Source: Xanthomonas sp. 3793
GTDB taxonomy: Bacteria; Pseudomonadota; Gammaproteobacteria; Xanthomonadales; Xanthomonadaceae
Reading direction: 5' to 3'
DNA: 64,000 nt
NCBI RefSeq assembly: GCF_024806835.1
Contig: NZ_JANTYU010000003.1
Coordinates: 538,570-602,569, forward strand
Part shown: piece after piece, positions 30,092-38,141 of the stretch
Numbering within the stretch: position 1 is the stretch's first letter
Layout: each line of letters opens with the position of its first letter
Position numbers and translations under genes: made by a program
The notes under the pieces: model-generated
The model's database searches: none
Told to the model about the DNA's origin: nothing
What the model saw: the letters and a program-made list of their open reading frames with translations, nothing else

Positions 30092-31066
30092 TTACGCCCA
30101 GCCGTAGCGGATCAGGTGGAAGAACACCGGGGCGGCGAAGCACACCGAGTCCAGCCGGTCCAGCACGCCGCCGTGGCCTTCGATCATGTGGCCCCAGTCC
30201 TTGATGCCGCGATCGCGCTTGATCGCCGACATCACCAGGCCGCCGAAGAACCCCATCAGGTTGGCCACCAGCGCCAGCCCGAAGGCATGCCATGGCGCGA
30301 ACGGGGTGATCCACCACAGCGCCATGCCCAGCAGGCTGGCCGACAGCACGCCGCCGACGAAGCCTTCCACCGTTTTGGACGGCGACAGTTTCGGCGCGAT
30401 CAGATGGCGGCCGGCCAATTTGCCCCAGACGTACTGCAAAACATCCGAGGACTGCACCACGATCACCAGGAAGGCGATCAACAACAGGTTGCGCCCGGCA
30501 TACCCGGGGATTTCCAGATTCAGCAATGCGGGCACGTGCGAGATGCAGAACACGCTGATCATCAAGCCCCACTGCACCTTGGCAGTGCGCTCCAGATAAC
30601 GCGTGGTATCGCCGCCGATGGTGGCCAGGATCGGCAACACCAAAAATGCATAGACCGGAATCAGCAGCGTGTACATGCCATACCAGCCGGTCCACACCAG
30701 CCCGTATTGCCACGGCAGCACGATGTAGAAGGCGGCCAACAAGGCGTAGTAATCGCCGCGCCGCGTCGGGGCGAGCGTGATGAACTCGCGCAGCGCAAAC
30801 AACGACACCAAGGCGAACAGGCCGATCACCCCGGCGCGCCCGAACACGAATGCGATGCCGACCACCGCCGCCATCACCCACCAGGCGCGAATGCGCGCCA
30901 CCAGGTTGTTCAGCACCGTGCTCGGGTGCGCGCGCGCGCGCCAACGCAGCGTTTCGGAAATCAGCGTGGCAATGATCAAGACCAGTGCGATGCCGCTGAA
31001 CAACCACAACGTCTGCTGATGCATCGAAGACTGCTGCAACTGGCCACTGAAGACATAGGGATTCAT
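30092..31066 (-). CDS. CdsA-like phosphatidate cytidylyltransferase
   Basis: Makes CDP-diacylglycerol from phosphatidic acid and CTP in the inner membrane. 324 residues with about eight membrane helices and a perfect CDP-DAG synthase signature near the C-terminus: SAIKRDRGIKDWGHMIEGHG followed by GVLDRLD. The start at 31066 (MNPYVF) overlaps the stop of the upstream acyltransferase gene in ATGA; a second ATG 14 codons later is possible. It is the last gene of the eight-gene lipid operon. It probably duplicates the housekeeping cdsA found elsewhere in such genomes, implying a dedicated CDP-lipid supply for this pathway. Confidence 0.9.
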   Translation of the reverse strand: MNPYVFSGQLQQSSMHQQTLWLFSGIALVLIIATLISETLRWRARAHPSTVLNNLVARIRAWWVMAAVVGIAFVFGRAGVIGLFALVSLFALREFITLAPTRRGDYYALLAAFYIVLPWQYGLVWTGWYGMYTLLIPVYAFLVLPILATIGGDTTRYLERTAKVQWGLMISVFCISHVPALLNLEIPGYAGRNLLLIAFLVIVVQSSDVLQYVWGKLAGRHLIAPKLSPSKTVEGFVGGVLSASLLGMALWWITPFAPWHAFGLALVANLMGFFGGLVMSAIKRDRGIKDWGHMIEGHGGVLDRLDSVCFAAPVFFHLIRYGWA

Positions 31067-31695
31067 GCGCGCGCCTCCAGTTGATCCGGCGACAACGCCA
31101 GCAGCGCCTCGCGCGCACGCGCCAGAAACGCGTCTTTGTCTTCGTCGGCATCCAGCCGCAACGGCGCGCCGAAGGTAGTGGTGCACAGCAACGGCAGCGG
31201 CAACCACTTGCCCTTGGGCATCACGCGTTTGAGGTTGTCGATCCACACCGGCACGAATTCCAGCTCCGGCCGTTGCCGCGCCAGGTGATACAGCCCGCTC
31301 TTGAACGGCAGCACGCCTTCGTCCGGGTTGCGCGTGCCCTCGGGAAACAGGATCAGCGAATCGCCGGCATCGATCGCATCGCACAGGCATTGGATCGGGT
31401 CGCGGGTGCGTTGCGCCGGGTTGCGTTCGATCAGCACGCCATTGAACACCGCGTGGATCAGATAGCGCCGCAGCGCGGTGCGTTGCCAGTAATCGGCTGC
31501 GGCCACCGGGCGCACTTCGTGTCGCAGGCTGGCCGGCAACGACGACCAGATCAGCACGAAATCGCCGTGGCTGGCGTGGTTGCCGTAATACACGCGGCGC
31601 TCGTTGGACGGCGCACAGCCGCGCCACAACGCGCGCGCGCCGGTCAAGGTACGGATGGCGCCGCTGCAGGCACGCGCAATCAAACGGGCAATCAT
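31063..31695 (-). CDS. PlsC-like lysophospholipid acyltransferase
   Basis: A 210-residue acyltransferase of the PlsC/LPLAT family, transferring an acyl chain to a lysophospholipid such as 1-acylglycerol-3-phosphate at the membrane. Catalytic HX4D is NHASHGD, and the substrate-binding motif is FPEGTRNPDEG. Hydrophobic patches at the N-terminus would anchor it. It overlaps both neighbours by 4 bp (ATGA), so it is translated with the CDP-alcohol phosphotransferase before it and CdsA after it: acyltransferase then CdsA is the order of the reactions. Confidence 0.9.
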   Translation of the reverse strand: MIARLIARACSGAIRTLTGARALWRGCAPSNERRVYYGNHASHGDFVLIWSSLPASLRHEVRPVAAADYWQRTALRRYLIHAVFNGVLIERNPAQRTRDPIQCLCDAIDAGDSLILFPEGTRNPDEGVLPFKSGLYHLARQRPELEFVPVWIDNLKRVMPKGKWLPLPLLCTTTFGAPLRLDADEDKDAFLARAREALLALSPDQLEARA

Positions 31696-32336
31696 GTCCA
31701 CTCCAATGTGCGCACGATCATGCGCAGCCGCAGCACCACCGTCAGTAGCGCACCGGCGATCAACACCGCCAGCGCGCCGATCAATACCCATGCCGCGATG
31801 CGCGGCTGGCCCACCCACTGCCACGGCATCGCCAGCACGGTCGTCAGCGACAACCAGTGCATGCGCTGCACGCGTGCCATCGGCCCCTGCCGTGGCTCGG
31901 CGGTGCCACAGGCCAGGCCGAGCATGCGCACGTAGGCGGTGGCCACGCAGCACAACGCCGCTGCCCAACCCAGTTGCGCGGCCCACGGGATGCTGGCCTG
32001 CAGGCCGTAACCCAGCCCGACGCAGACCAGCACGTCCGACAGGCGGTCCGGCGCATCGTTGTAGACCTCGCCGGCGCGCGATACCAGCCGCGCCTGTCGC
32101 GCCAGCACGCCATCCAGGCGGTTGCACCACAGCCGCCCCTGTAGGCCGAGCAAGGCCAGCAGCAGCGGCGCGACGCCTTCGCGCGCCGGTGCGCTCAAGG
32201 CGATGTAGAACATCACCCCGGCCAGCGCCGCGAAGGCGATGCCGGCCCACGACACGCCGTTGGGCGTGGCGCCGCGTCCGCGCAAGGCGCGTGCCCAGCG
32301 CTGGCGTCGTTGCAACAGGGTCTGTCTGGGTTGCAT
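31692..32336 (-). CDS. CDP-alcohol phosphatidyltransferase family protein (second)
   Basis: 214 residues with about five membrane helices. Members join a CDP-linked lipid to an alcohol (inositol phosphate, glycerol phosphate, serine or similar). The signature is NRLDGVLARQARLVSRAGEV, continuing YNDAPDRLSD. It keeps DG-x2-AR-x8-G and the last Asp, but the first and third conserved Asp are Asn (NRLDG and GEVYN). The start ATG at 32336 overlaps the TIGR04222 gene's stop by 1 nt, and its own stop overlaps the PlsC-like gene by 4 nt. The alcohol substrate is unknown. Confidence 0.88.
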   Translation of the reverse strand: MQPRQTLLQRRQRWARALRGRGATPNGVSWAGIAFAALAGVMFYIALSAPAREGVAPLLLALLGLQGRLWCNRLDGVLARQARLVSRAGEVYNDAPDRLSDVLVCVGLGYGLQASIPWAAQLGWAAALCCVATAYVRMLGLACGTAEPRQGPMARVQRMHWLSLTTVLAMPWQWVGQPRIAAWVLIGALAVLIAGALLTVVLRLRMIVRTLEWT

Positions 32337-33829
32337 CAGTCGCCTCCTCCACCGCAGCCACCACATCCACCGCCACCGTCTCCGCCGCTATCCCCACCGC
32401 CACTGTCGCCGCCACCGCCGCAACTGCTGCCGCTGCTGTCGGTATTGCCGGGCGTGGGCGCACGTAGCGTGTGATAGCTCACCCATGGCGTGCCCACCAA
32501 CGCGACGGTGCCGTACAGCGCCACCGCTTCGCCGGGATCATTGCCGGTGCGCGCCGCATCGGGCCTGACCGTCGATCTGCGCTCGCGCAGGTGCGCATCG
32601 CCGGCCCCGCTGCGGCGTACCGGCACCAGCAAGAATCCCAGCAGCAGCATGCTGACCAGCACCATCAAGGCCAGCAGATAGCCCACCGGATAGCCCCCCT
32701 GCAGCCCGATCACCAGCTTGCAGGCGCCCAGGCCCCACAGCGCAGCCACGGGAAGGGCGCTTACCCCGCGCACCAGCAGCGCCGTGCGCCGATCCAGCAG
32801 CAACCCCTTGTCGATCAGGCGCTGCTGCACCGGTGCGGCCAGCGTGCGCAGCGACTGCCATGCCAGCACCGGATCCTCCCCATCGCGCACGCGTTGCAGT
32901 GCCGGCTGCAGCGCCACCGGCACTGCAACGCTGGGATCGCAACGTACCCACTTGCGCGCCTGCGCCTCCTCATCGCGCTGCAGATGCACCGCATCGCAGG
33001 CCAGCAAGCGGGCGAACAACAGATCGGCCACACGCCCGGCGCCACCGCTCAGACAGGCCAGTTCCAGCGCATCGACCGCATCCACCGGCCGCAGATGCAC
33101 GCTGCCGCGCAGGCGGCGCCGCAACCACGCCGATGCCGACCAGGCCAGGCCGATCCCCACCGCAAACAGCGCCAGGAAGCTGCTGCCGCGCCAGTGCAGC
33201 GGCGAGGCGACCTCACCGTTGCCGGCAACCACGCCAATCACCAGCGTCGCAACGGCCCAGACCAGCACCGTGCCGATGCGTGCGCCGCGCTGCGCGTGCA
33301 TCGGCTCGCCGCGCAGGGCACGCAGGCTGGCCTCGGCAGCGTGCTGCTGCGCAGGCGTGGCTGCAGGCTGCGGCGATGGTGCAGGCCAGACCTGCACCGG
33401 CGGCGGCCCGAAGTGTGTGCGGTAGCGCTCCAGGGTCTGTCGATACTGCGCCTGGAAACGCGCAGCGTCGTCGCTGCCACCGCGTCCGGGCTGATGATGC
33501 AGCGTGGTCTGCAACACCTGTGGGCAGAACTGCTGCCAATACTCGCGGGTGTCGGTGAGATGGGTGTGCCAGACCTGGTCGACCAAGGGGCTGGGCGTCA
33601 CATCCCGGGTATCGGTGCACGCCAGAAAACAGAAGCGCCGGTATTCGTCTACCGCTTGCTGCGCCTGCCCCACACTGCAGCGGGCCTGCTTGGCGACGCG
33701 CCGCACGAAGGCCGGCAACGCATCGGCATCGCCGCCAAAACGATACGCCTGCAAGCGCTGCCACAACGCCTGCTGCGCCGCGGTGGCCTGCATGGGTTCG
33801 GGCTGACCGGGGCCATGCGCGTCGCTCAT
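32336..33829 (-). CDS. TIGR04222-like membrane protein with glycine-rich tail
   Basis: 497 residues. The N-terminal soluble part contains PLVDQVWHTHLTDTREYW (about 60-77), the GRDP/DUF1399-type motif; the middle has two membrane helices (about 185-225) and a cytoplasmic helical part (DEEAQARKWVRCDPSVAVP). Two more helices lie at about 355-410, and the product ends in a Gly/Cys-rich tail (SSCGGGGDSGGGDSGGDG and on). The last feature is typical of TIGR04222 membrane proteins of unknown function. The start at 33829 overlaps the preceding gene by 4 nt. Why such a protein belongs in a phospholipid operon is not clear; scaffold or lipid sensor are guesses. Confidence 0.8.
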   Translation of the reverse strand: MSDAHGPGQPEPMQATAAQQALWQRLQAYRFGGDADALPAFVRRVAKQARCSVGQAQQAVDEYRRFCFLACTDTRDVTPSPLVDQVWHTHLTDTREYWQQFCPQVLQTTLHHQPGRGGSDDAARFQAQYRQTLERYRTHFGPPPVQVWPAPSPQPAATPAQQHAAEASLRALRGEPMHAQRGARIGTVLVWAVATLVIGVVAGNGEVASPLHWRGSSFLALFAVGIGLAWSASAWLRRRLRGSVHLRPVDAVDALELACLSGGAGRVADLLFARLLACDAVHLQRDEEAQARKWVRCDPSVAVPVALQPALQRVRDGEDPVLAWQSLRTLAAPVQQRLIDKGLLLDRRTALLVRGVSALPVAALWGLGACKLVIGLQGGYPVGYLLALMVLVSMLLLGFLLVPVRRSGAGDAHLRERRSTVRPDAARTGNDPGEAVALYGTVALVGTPWVSYHTLRAPTPGNTDSSGSSCGGGGDSGGGDSGGDGGGGCGGCGGGGD

Positions 33830-34269
33830 CCGGATACCCGCAGTGCCAATGCCGCGACCAACCACAGCAGCTGCGCCGCCACGCTCGCCAGTTGCCAGCG
33901 CAGCAAGCGGCGCATGCCGGCCCAGCGCGTCGACCAATCGCGTGTAGGCGGTAGCGTGGCGCGCAGGCCAATGGCATGCAGCGCCGTGTCGAGCTGTTGC
34001 GCAGCGTGGGTTTCGTCGCTGCCGCGCGCCATCTGCGCAATCACGCCCTCCAGCAGGTCGACATCCAGGCCCACGCGCAATGCCCAATAGCGCTGCATCA
34101 GCCCGGCCGCTGCGCTGAGCGCAAAACTCAGTTGTATCAACGGCGGCGCCTCGGCAACACCCAGCAAGGCGATGGCGGCCGCCAGCAGCAGCAACGAGAA
34201 CCGGTCCAGTGGCGCGCCCTGGCGCAACACCGCACGCATGGCTGCCAAGGTCATCGGGGATGTGTTCAT
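33826..34269 (-). CDS. Small hypothetical membrane protein in lipid operon
   Basis: 147 residues, family not recognised. Two adjacent membrane helices (about 22-62, SLLLLAAAIALLGVAEAPPL region), a cytoplasmic helical stretch (RVGLDVDLLEGVIAQMARGS) and a C-terminal helix (about 123-143). It overlaps the PAP2/phosphatase gene by 4 nt upstream and the TIGR04222 gene by 4 nt downstream. It probably works with TIGR04222, next to which it is translated. Confidence 0.75.
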   Translation of the reverse strand: MNTSPMTLAAMRAVLRQGAPLDRFSLLLLAAAIALLGVAEAPPLIQLSFALSAAAGLMQRYWALRVGLDVDLLEGVIAQMARGSDETHAAQQLDTALHAIGLRATLPPTRDWSTRWAGMRRLLRWQLASVAAQLLWLVAALALRVSG

Positions 34270-35603
34270 TGCAGACTCCGCTCGGCCGCGCTGTCGTTGT
34301 CTGGGTGAGTCATGCACGCAGCCACGATGGCGGCGCGATGCTGCGCACCCAGCACGATCCAGGCGCATGCGGTGCGCAGCCGCGCGATGGCCGCGTCCAC
34401 ATCGCTGCTGCGGCCACTGCGCACCAACCAGGTCGCGACGCTGGCGGCGCTGCGCGAGTAGCCCAGTGCGCAGCACACCAGCACCGGGCCGTGCACGCGC
34501 GCCGCCTCGATCGCGGCGGCGGCGGCGCGCAGCTGCACAGGCGCAGGTGCCACCAGATCCAGCATCGGCAACGCGCGGTCCTGCGCGCGTGCCGCGTACA
34601 GGGACAGCTCCGCACTCACGTCGACCACCGCGGCGAAGGCTGCGCGCTGGCCGGGCAGCGGAATGCGCCCCAACCACACACCATCGCAGACCGCGCGCGG
34701 CAACGGGTCGCGCCGCGTCCATAGCCGCGAGTTGCACCAGGCCGCCAGCAGATACGGCGCATACAACCAGCGCGCAGCCAGACTCAGCCCGCCATCGCTG
34801 CGCTTCTGGAATCCGGGCGCGCCAAGCGCTGCATAGTTCAGCGCGACCAGCCCCAGCGACAGGCTCACCCACAGCACCCATAACCCGGCGCCGCCACTGC
34901 ACAGCGCCGCCGCGGCGCTGGCGACTGCGCCGAGCAGATACAACGCGGCCAAACGCCAACGCCGCCGATCGCGCGCCAGTTGCGCCTGCGCAAACGGTGC
35001 GGCGATACGCTCCGGCCACAGCCACACGCACAGCCACCCCGCCGCAAGCCCGGTGGGGATATCCAGGAAATGGTGTTGATACGTGGTCAGCACCGACACG
35101 CCGATCAAGCCGAACCAACCGTGCAACAGCCAGCGCCACACACCGGACAGATGCTGCCCATAGCGCACCCACAGCACCACCAGCAACACGATATGCAGCG
35201 ACGGTGCCTGATTGAACGGCTTGTCGAAGCCCAGCAGCACGGCAAACAGCCAGCCGAACACACCCTGCGTGTCCGGGCGCACGAAGCTGTACCGCAACGG
35301 CCACAGCACAAAACACGTTACGCAGAGCACTTGCGCGCTGAGCAGGCGTAGCGCGTGCGTATCCAGTTCGCGGCGGGTGCGGCAGACAAAGAACGAGGCG
35401 GCGTAGAACAGGTCGATCGTCCAGTACGGCACGATGGTCCACGGCCAGAACGGCATGCCGTGTTCCCAGCCGAACACCACCGACGGCACGTGCTCCGCGC
35501 GCCCGGCCAGCGTATTGGCCAGGCCATAACTGAGGAAGAAAAACGGCCCCAGCAACGCCAGCCAGAGCGCGGCACGACCGGTCGGGCGCGCGCCATGTGT
35601 CAT
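34266..35603 (-). CDS. PAP2 / dual-specificity phosphatase fusion
   Basis: 445 residues joining two phosphatase-type domains. The N-terminal membrane domain (about 1-290) is PAP2-superfamily, with GFDKPFNQAPSLH and TYQHHFLDIPTG as the catalytic motifs. The C-terminal cytoplasmic domain (about 300-445) is a dual-specificity phosphatase with the CX5R loop VCCALGYSRSA and an upstream DVSAE segment (general-acid region). PSLH and HHFLD resemble Aur1/lipid-phosphotransferase forms more than the PSGH/SR hydrolase consensus. The DSP could be a phosphatidylglycerophosphate-type (PTPMT1-like) lipid phosphatase. The gene overlaps its neighbours by 4 nt on each side. Confidence 0.88.
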   Translation of the reverse strand: MTHGARPTGRAALWLALLGPFFFLSYGLANTLAGRAEHVPSVVFGWEHGMPFWPWTIVPYWTIDLFYAASFFVCRTRRELDTHALRLLSAQVLCVTCFVLWPLRYSFVRPDTQGVFGWLFAVLLGFDKPFNQAPSLHIVLLVVLWVRYGQHLSGVWRWLLHGWFGLIGVSVLTTYQHHFLDIPTGLAAGWLCVWLWPERIAAPFAQAQLARDRRRWRLAALYLLGAVASAAAALCSGGAGLWVLWVSLSLGLVALNYAALGAPGFQKRSDGGLSLAARWLYAPYLLAAWCNSRLWTRRDPLPRAVCDGVWLGRIPLPGQRAAFAAVVDVSAELSLYAARAQDRALPMLDLVAPAPVQLRAAAAAIEAARVHGPVLVCCALGYSRSAASVATWLVRSGRSSDVDAAIARLRTACAWIVLGAQHRAAIVAACMTHPDNDSAAERSLQ

Positions 35604-37354
35604 GCGTCGATCCGCTGCGCCATCGACACGGTGAAGATGCCGAATGCATCGATCCGCTGCGCCACCTTGCGGAAGCCCGCCGCCTCCACCAGCTCATCCA
35701 TCTCCTGCTGGCTGCGCCTGCGCATCACCCAGGCCACGCCATCGCGGTGACTGGTGAGTGCGCGCGCGATGAATTCCAGCTGCGGATGCCACGGCTGGCC
35801 GGTGTAGAGCAGATACCCGCCCGGCTGCACCGCCGCCGCCAGGCCGGCCAGCGAGCGCGCCACCTGGTCGTTGTCGGCAAACAGTTCGTACAAGCCCGAC
35901 ACCACCGCCAGGGTGGGCGCCGGCTGCACCGTCGCCAGGGCGGCCGGGTCGAACGCATCGCCTTGCTCGAAACGGGCGATGTCGCCGGCGCCGAGCGTGC
36001 GAATCAACTCGCCGCCCTGGGTGACGTTGAGCGGGCTGAAATCGCGCAGCACGATGGCATCGGCGCGTTGCGCACCGCTGCCGAGCGCCTGGAGCACATA
36101 ACGGCCGTGGCCTGCGGCCACATCGAGCACGCGCACCGGCAGGCCCGCCTGACGCAAGCGGCCTGCCGCATCGCGCAGAAGCTCGCCCAGATGCGCGCCA
36201 CGGATGCGGATGCCACGCCAACCGATCGCATCGAGATAATTGCGGTCGATCATGCGCCCCAACGGGCCACGTCCACACGCCTGATTGCGGTAGATGTAAT
36301 CCAGCGTGCTGCCGGAATCGAAGCCGGTCTGCAGGCCCAATGCAATGCCTTCGGACAGCTTGCCGCCCAGACGCAAACCGGCACGCACGCCACGCCAGCG
36401 CAGGTCCTGCAGGCTGTTGCGTTGCGGCGGCCAGGCCAGACGTTCGGCTTCTTCAAAGCTGGGGCCGGCGCGATGCGCATCGCGCAATCGGGCGCGCAGC
36501 TGGGGCTGTGCGAAGCGCGCCTGGATAAAGGCGCGAATTGGCGCGATGGCCAGTGCGCGGTCGCGCTCGCCCAGGGTGTCGTGAAAAAACCCCGGTAGCC
36601 AATGCCGCTGCTTGATCGGCGAGCCCAGGTTCTCGTAGAACCGATCCTGCGGGCCGCGGTGCACCACGAAGTCCGAACCGGACACCAGCAACTGCGTCGG
36701 CACGGTGATCGCCTGTGCATCGGCCACCACGCGGTCGGCCGCCGCGTACAGGCCCAGCAGCACGCGGACCGAGATTGGACGGGTGATCAGCGGATCGGTG
36801 CGGTAGCTTTCCACGCGCTGCGCATCGTGGGTGAGCCACTGCGGCTTGACATAGCTGTTGACGAAAAAGTTGCCGCGCAGCGCATGCATCAGCGCCAGCC
36901 CGGCACGTGCGAACGGCACGTACAACTTGACCTTGAACGCCGGCGAGGCCAGCACCAGCGCGCGTAACGGCGGTGCGTAATCGTGCACCCAGGTAGCTGC
37001 AACCACCGCGCCCACGCTCTGCGCGACTAAGGCGATGTCCTGCACCGCGATGCCGTGCGTGGCGCATAGATGCGCGATGAAACTGTCCAGATCGCGCACC
37101 AGCGCCTCGAAGCCCGGTGCGTCGCCGCGCGCCCCTGGCGAGCGGCCGTTGCCGCGCGCGTCCCAGGCAAAGAATTGCGCATCGGGCAGGTTCAATTCTT
37201 CGGCCAGATGCATGACCCGGCCGGAGTGCTCATGCCCACGGTGCAGCAGCACCACCGACTTGGGCACGGCGCCTGCCAGCTGCGTCGGCCAATGCCGATA
37301 GAACAGCTGCGTGCCATCGAAACTGGCGAATTCCCGCTCTACGACATCACGCAT
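35600..37354 (-). CDS. Bifunctional alpha/beta hydrolase / SAM-dependent methyltransferase
   Basis: 584 residues with two domains. The alpha/beta hydrolase (about 1-310) resembles monoacylglycerol lipases: VVLLHRGHEHSGR, nucleophile elbow VAQSVGAVVA, Asp in VSGSDFVVHRG and His in GFFHDTLGE. The class I methyltransferase (about 345-584) has SAM motif I VRVLDVAAGHGRYVLQAL and LLYTGQPWHPQLEFIAR. A lipase joined to a methyltransferase suggests deacylation and headgroup or acyl-lipid methylation, but the substrate is unknown. The stop overlaps the PAP2/phosphatase gene by 4 nt. It is 97 bp downstream of the first CDP-alcohol phosphotransferase gene. Confidence 0.88.
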   Translation of the reverse strand: MRDVVEREFASFDGTQLFYRHWPTQLAGAVPKSVVLLHRGHEHSGRVMHLAEELNLPDAQFFAWDARGNGRSPGARGDAPGFEALVRDLDSFIAHLCATHGIAVQDIALVAQSVGAVVAATWVHDYAPPLRALVLASPAFKVKLYVPFARAGLALMHALRGNFFVNSYVKPQWLTHDAQRVESYRTDPLITRPISVRVLLGLYAAADRVVADAQAITVPTQLLVSGSDFVVHRGPQDRFYENLGSPIKQRHWLPGFFHDTLGERDRALAIAPIRAFIQARFAQPQLRARLRDAHRAGPSFEEAERLAWPPQRNSLQDLRWRGVRAGLRLGGKLSEGIALGLQTGFDSGSTLDYIYRNQACGRGPLGRMIDRNYLDAIGWRGIRIRGAHLGELLRDAAGRLRQAGLPVRVLDVAAGHGRYVLQALGSGAQRADAIVLRDFSPLNVTQGGELIRTLGAGDIARFEQGDAFDPAALATVQPAPTLAVVSGLYELFADNDQVARSLAGLAAAVQPGGYLLYTGQPWHPQLEFIARALTSHRDGVAWVMRRRSQQEMDELVEAAGFRKVAQRIDAFGIFTVSMAQRIDA

Positions 37355-37451
37355 CGGATCATCCTGAAATCAGTGAGAAAATGAGAGGCGCCCAGCGCCC
37401 AGCGCCCAGCGTCCATGCGACGCGGCAGCGCATGCCGTTGCGCGATGTCGA

Positions 37452-38084
37452 TCAGCGCGCCGCCGCCTCGGCCAGCCCGGCGCGTACCCGCCGCCACACC
37501 GTGGCGCCGCAGGCAAGGCCCAAGGCAATGGCGACCCAGGTCACCCCGCGCGCACCCAGCAGCCCGCAGGCCAGGCCAACGCCCACCACGCCGATCACGA
37601 AGGCGCGGTCGCTCTTGCCCATCGGCCCGTCGTAGCGCCGACCGGCACCGACCATCAGCCCGAGCACGCCGGCGTATTCGGTCAGCGCCGCCAGCAGCGC
37701 AAACAGCCACAGCCAGTGCGCGCCCACGCCGGGCACACCGAGCAGGCTCAGGTATAGCGCCGCATCGGCCACCACGTCGCACAGCTCGTTGAGGTAGGCA
37801 CCCAGGCGCGATTGCTGGCCGAACTCGCGCGCCAACATGCCATCGACCGCATTGAGCGCCATGCGCAGCAGCATCCACACCGGCAGCAACAGATACAGCA
37901 GCGGCCAGTTGGCGCCGGCGCGGTAGACCACCGCAGCCACCATCAACGACACCGCTGCGGCGATGAGCGTCACCTGGTTGGCGGTGATGCCGCCGCGGTA
38001 GAGTGCGCCAACCATGGGCCGCAGCAGGTCCTGGAAGCGTCCCTTCAGAGCATAAATCGAGGCCATACCAGTGGTTGAGTCCAT
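37452..38084 (-). CDS. CDP-alcohol phosphatidyltransferase family protein (first)
   Basis: 210 residues with about six membrane helices; first gene of the lipid operon. The family signature [20 protein letters not shown] continues [10 protein letters not shown]. As in the second copy, the first and third conserved Asp are Asn (NAVDG, GAYLN), while the second Asp, AR, Gly and the final Asp are retained. Start either at 38084 (MDSTTG) or 38066 (MASIYAL); neither has a clear ribosome-binding site. It diverges from purH with only 57 bp between them, so the promoter of this operon must lie in or near that spacer. Confidence 0.87.
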   Translation of the reverse strand: MDSTTGMASIYALKGRFQDLLRPMVGALYRGGITANQVTLIAAAVSLMVAAVVYRAGANWPLLYLLLPVWMLLRMALNAVDGMLAREFGQQSRLGAYLNELCDVVADAALYLSLLGVPGVGAHWLWLFALLAALTEYAGVLGLMVGAGRRYDGPMGKSDRAFVIGVVGVGLACGLLGARGVTWVAIALGLACGATVWRRVRAGLAEAAAR

Positions 38085-38102
38085 TCGAGCGCTGGCGCAG
38101 CC

Positions 38103-38108
38103 TACAAT
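38103..38108 (+). promoter_or_regulatory. Candidate -10 box of purH
   Basis: TACAAT (5 of 6 to the sigma-70 -10) lies 34 nt before the purH start, in the 57-bp spacer shared with the divergent lipid operon. I find no convincing -35 at the right distance. Confidence 0.35.
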
Positions 38109-38141
38109 ATCGGCTGCCCCGCAACGACTGTCCCCTCACTC

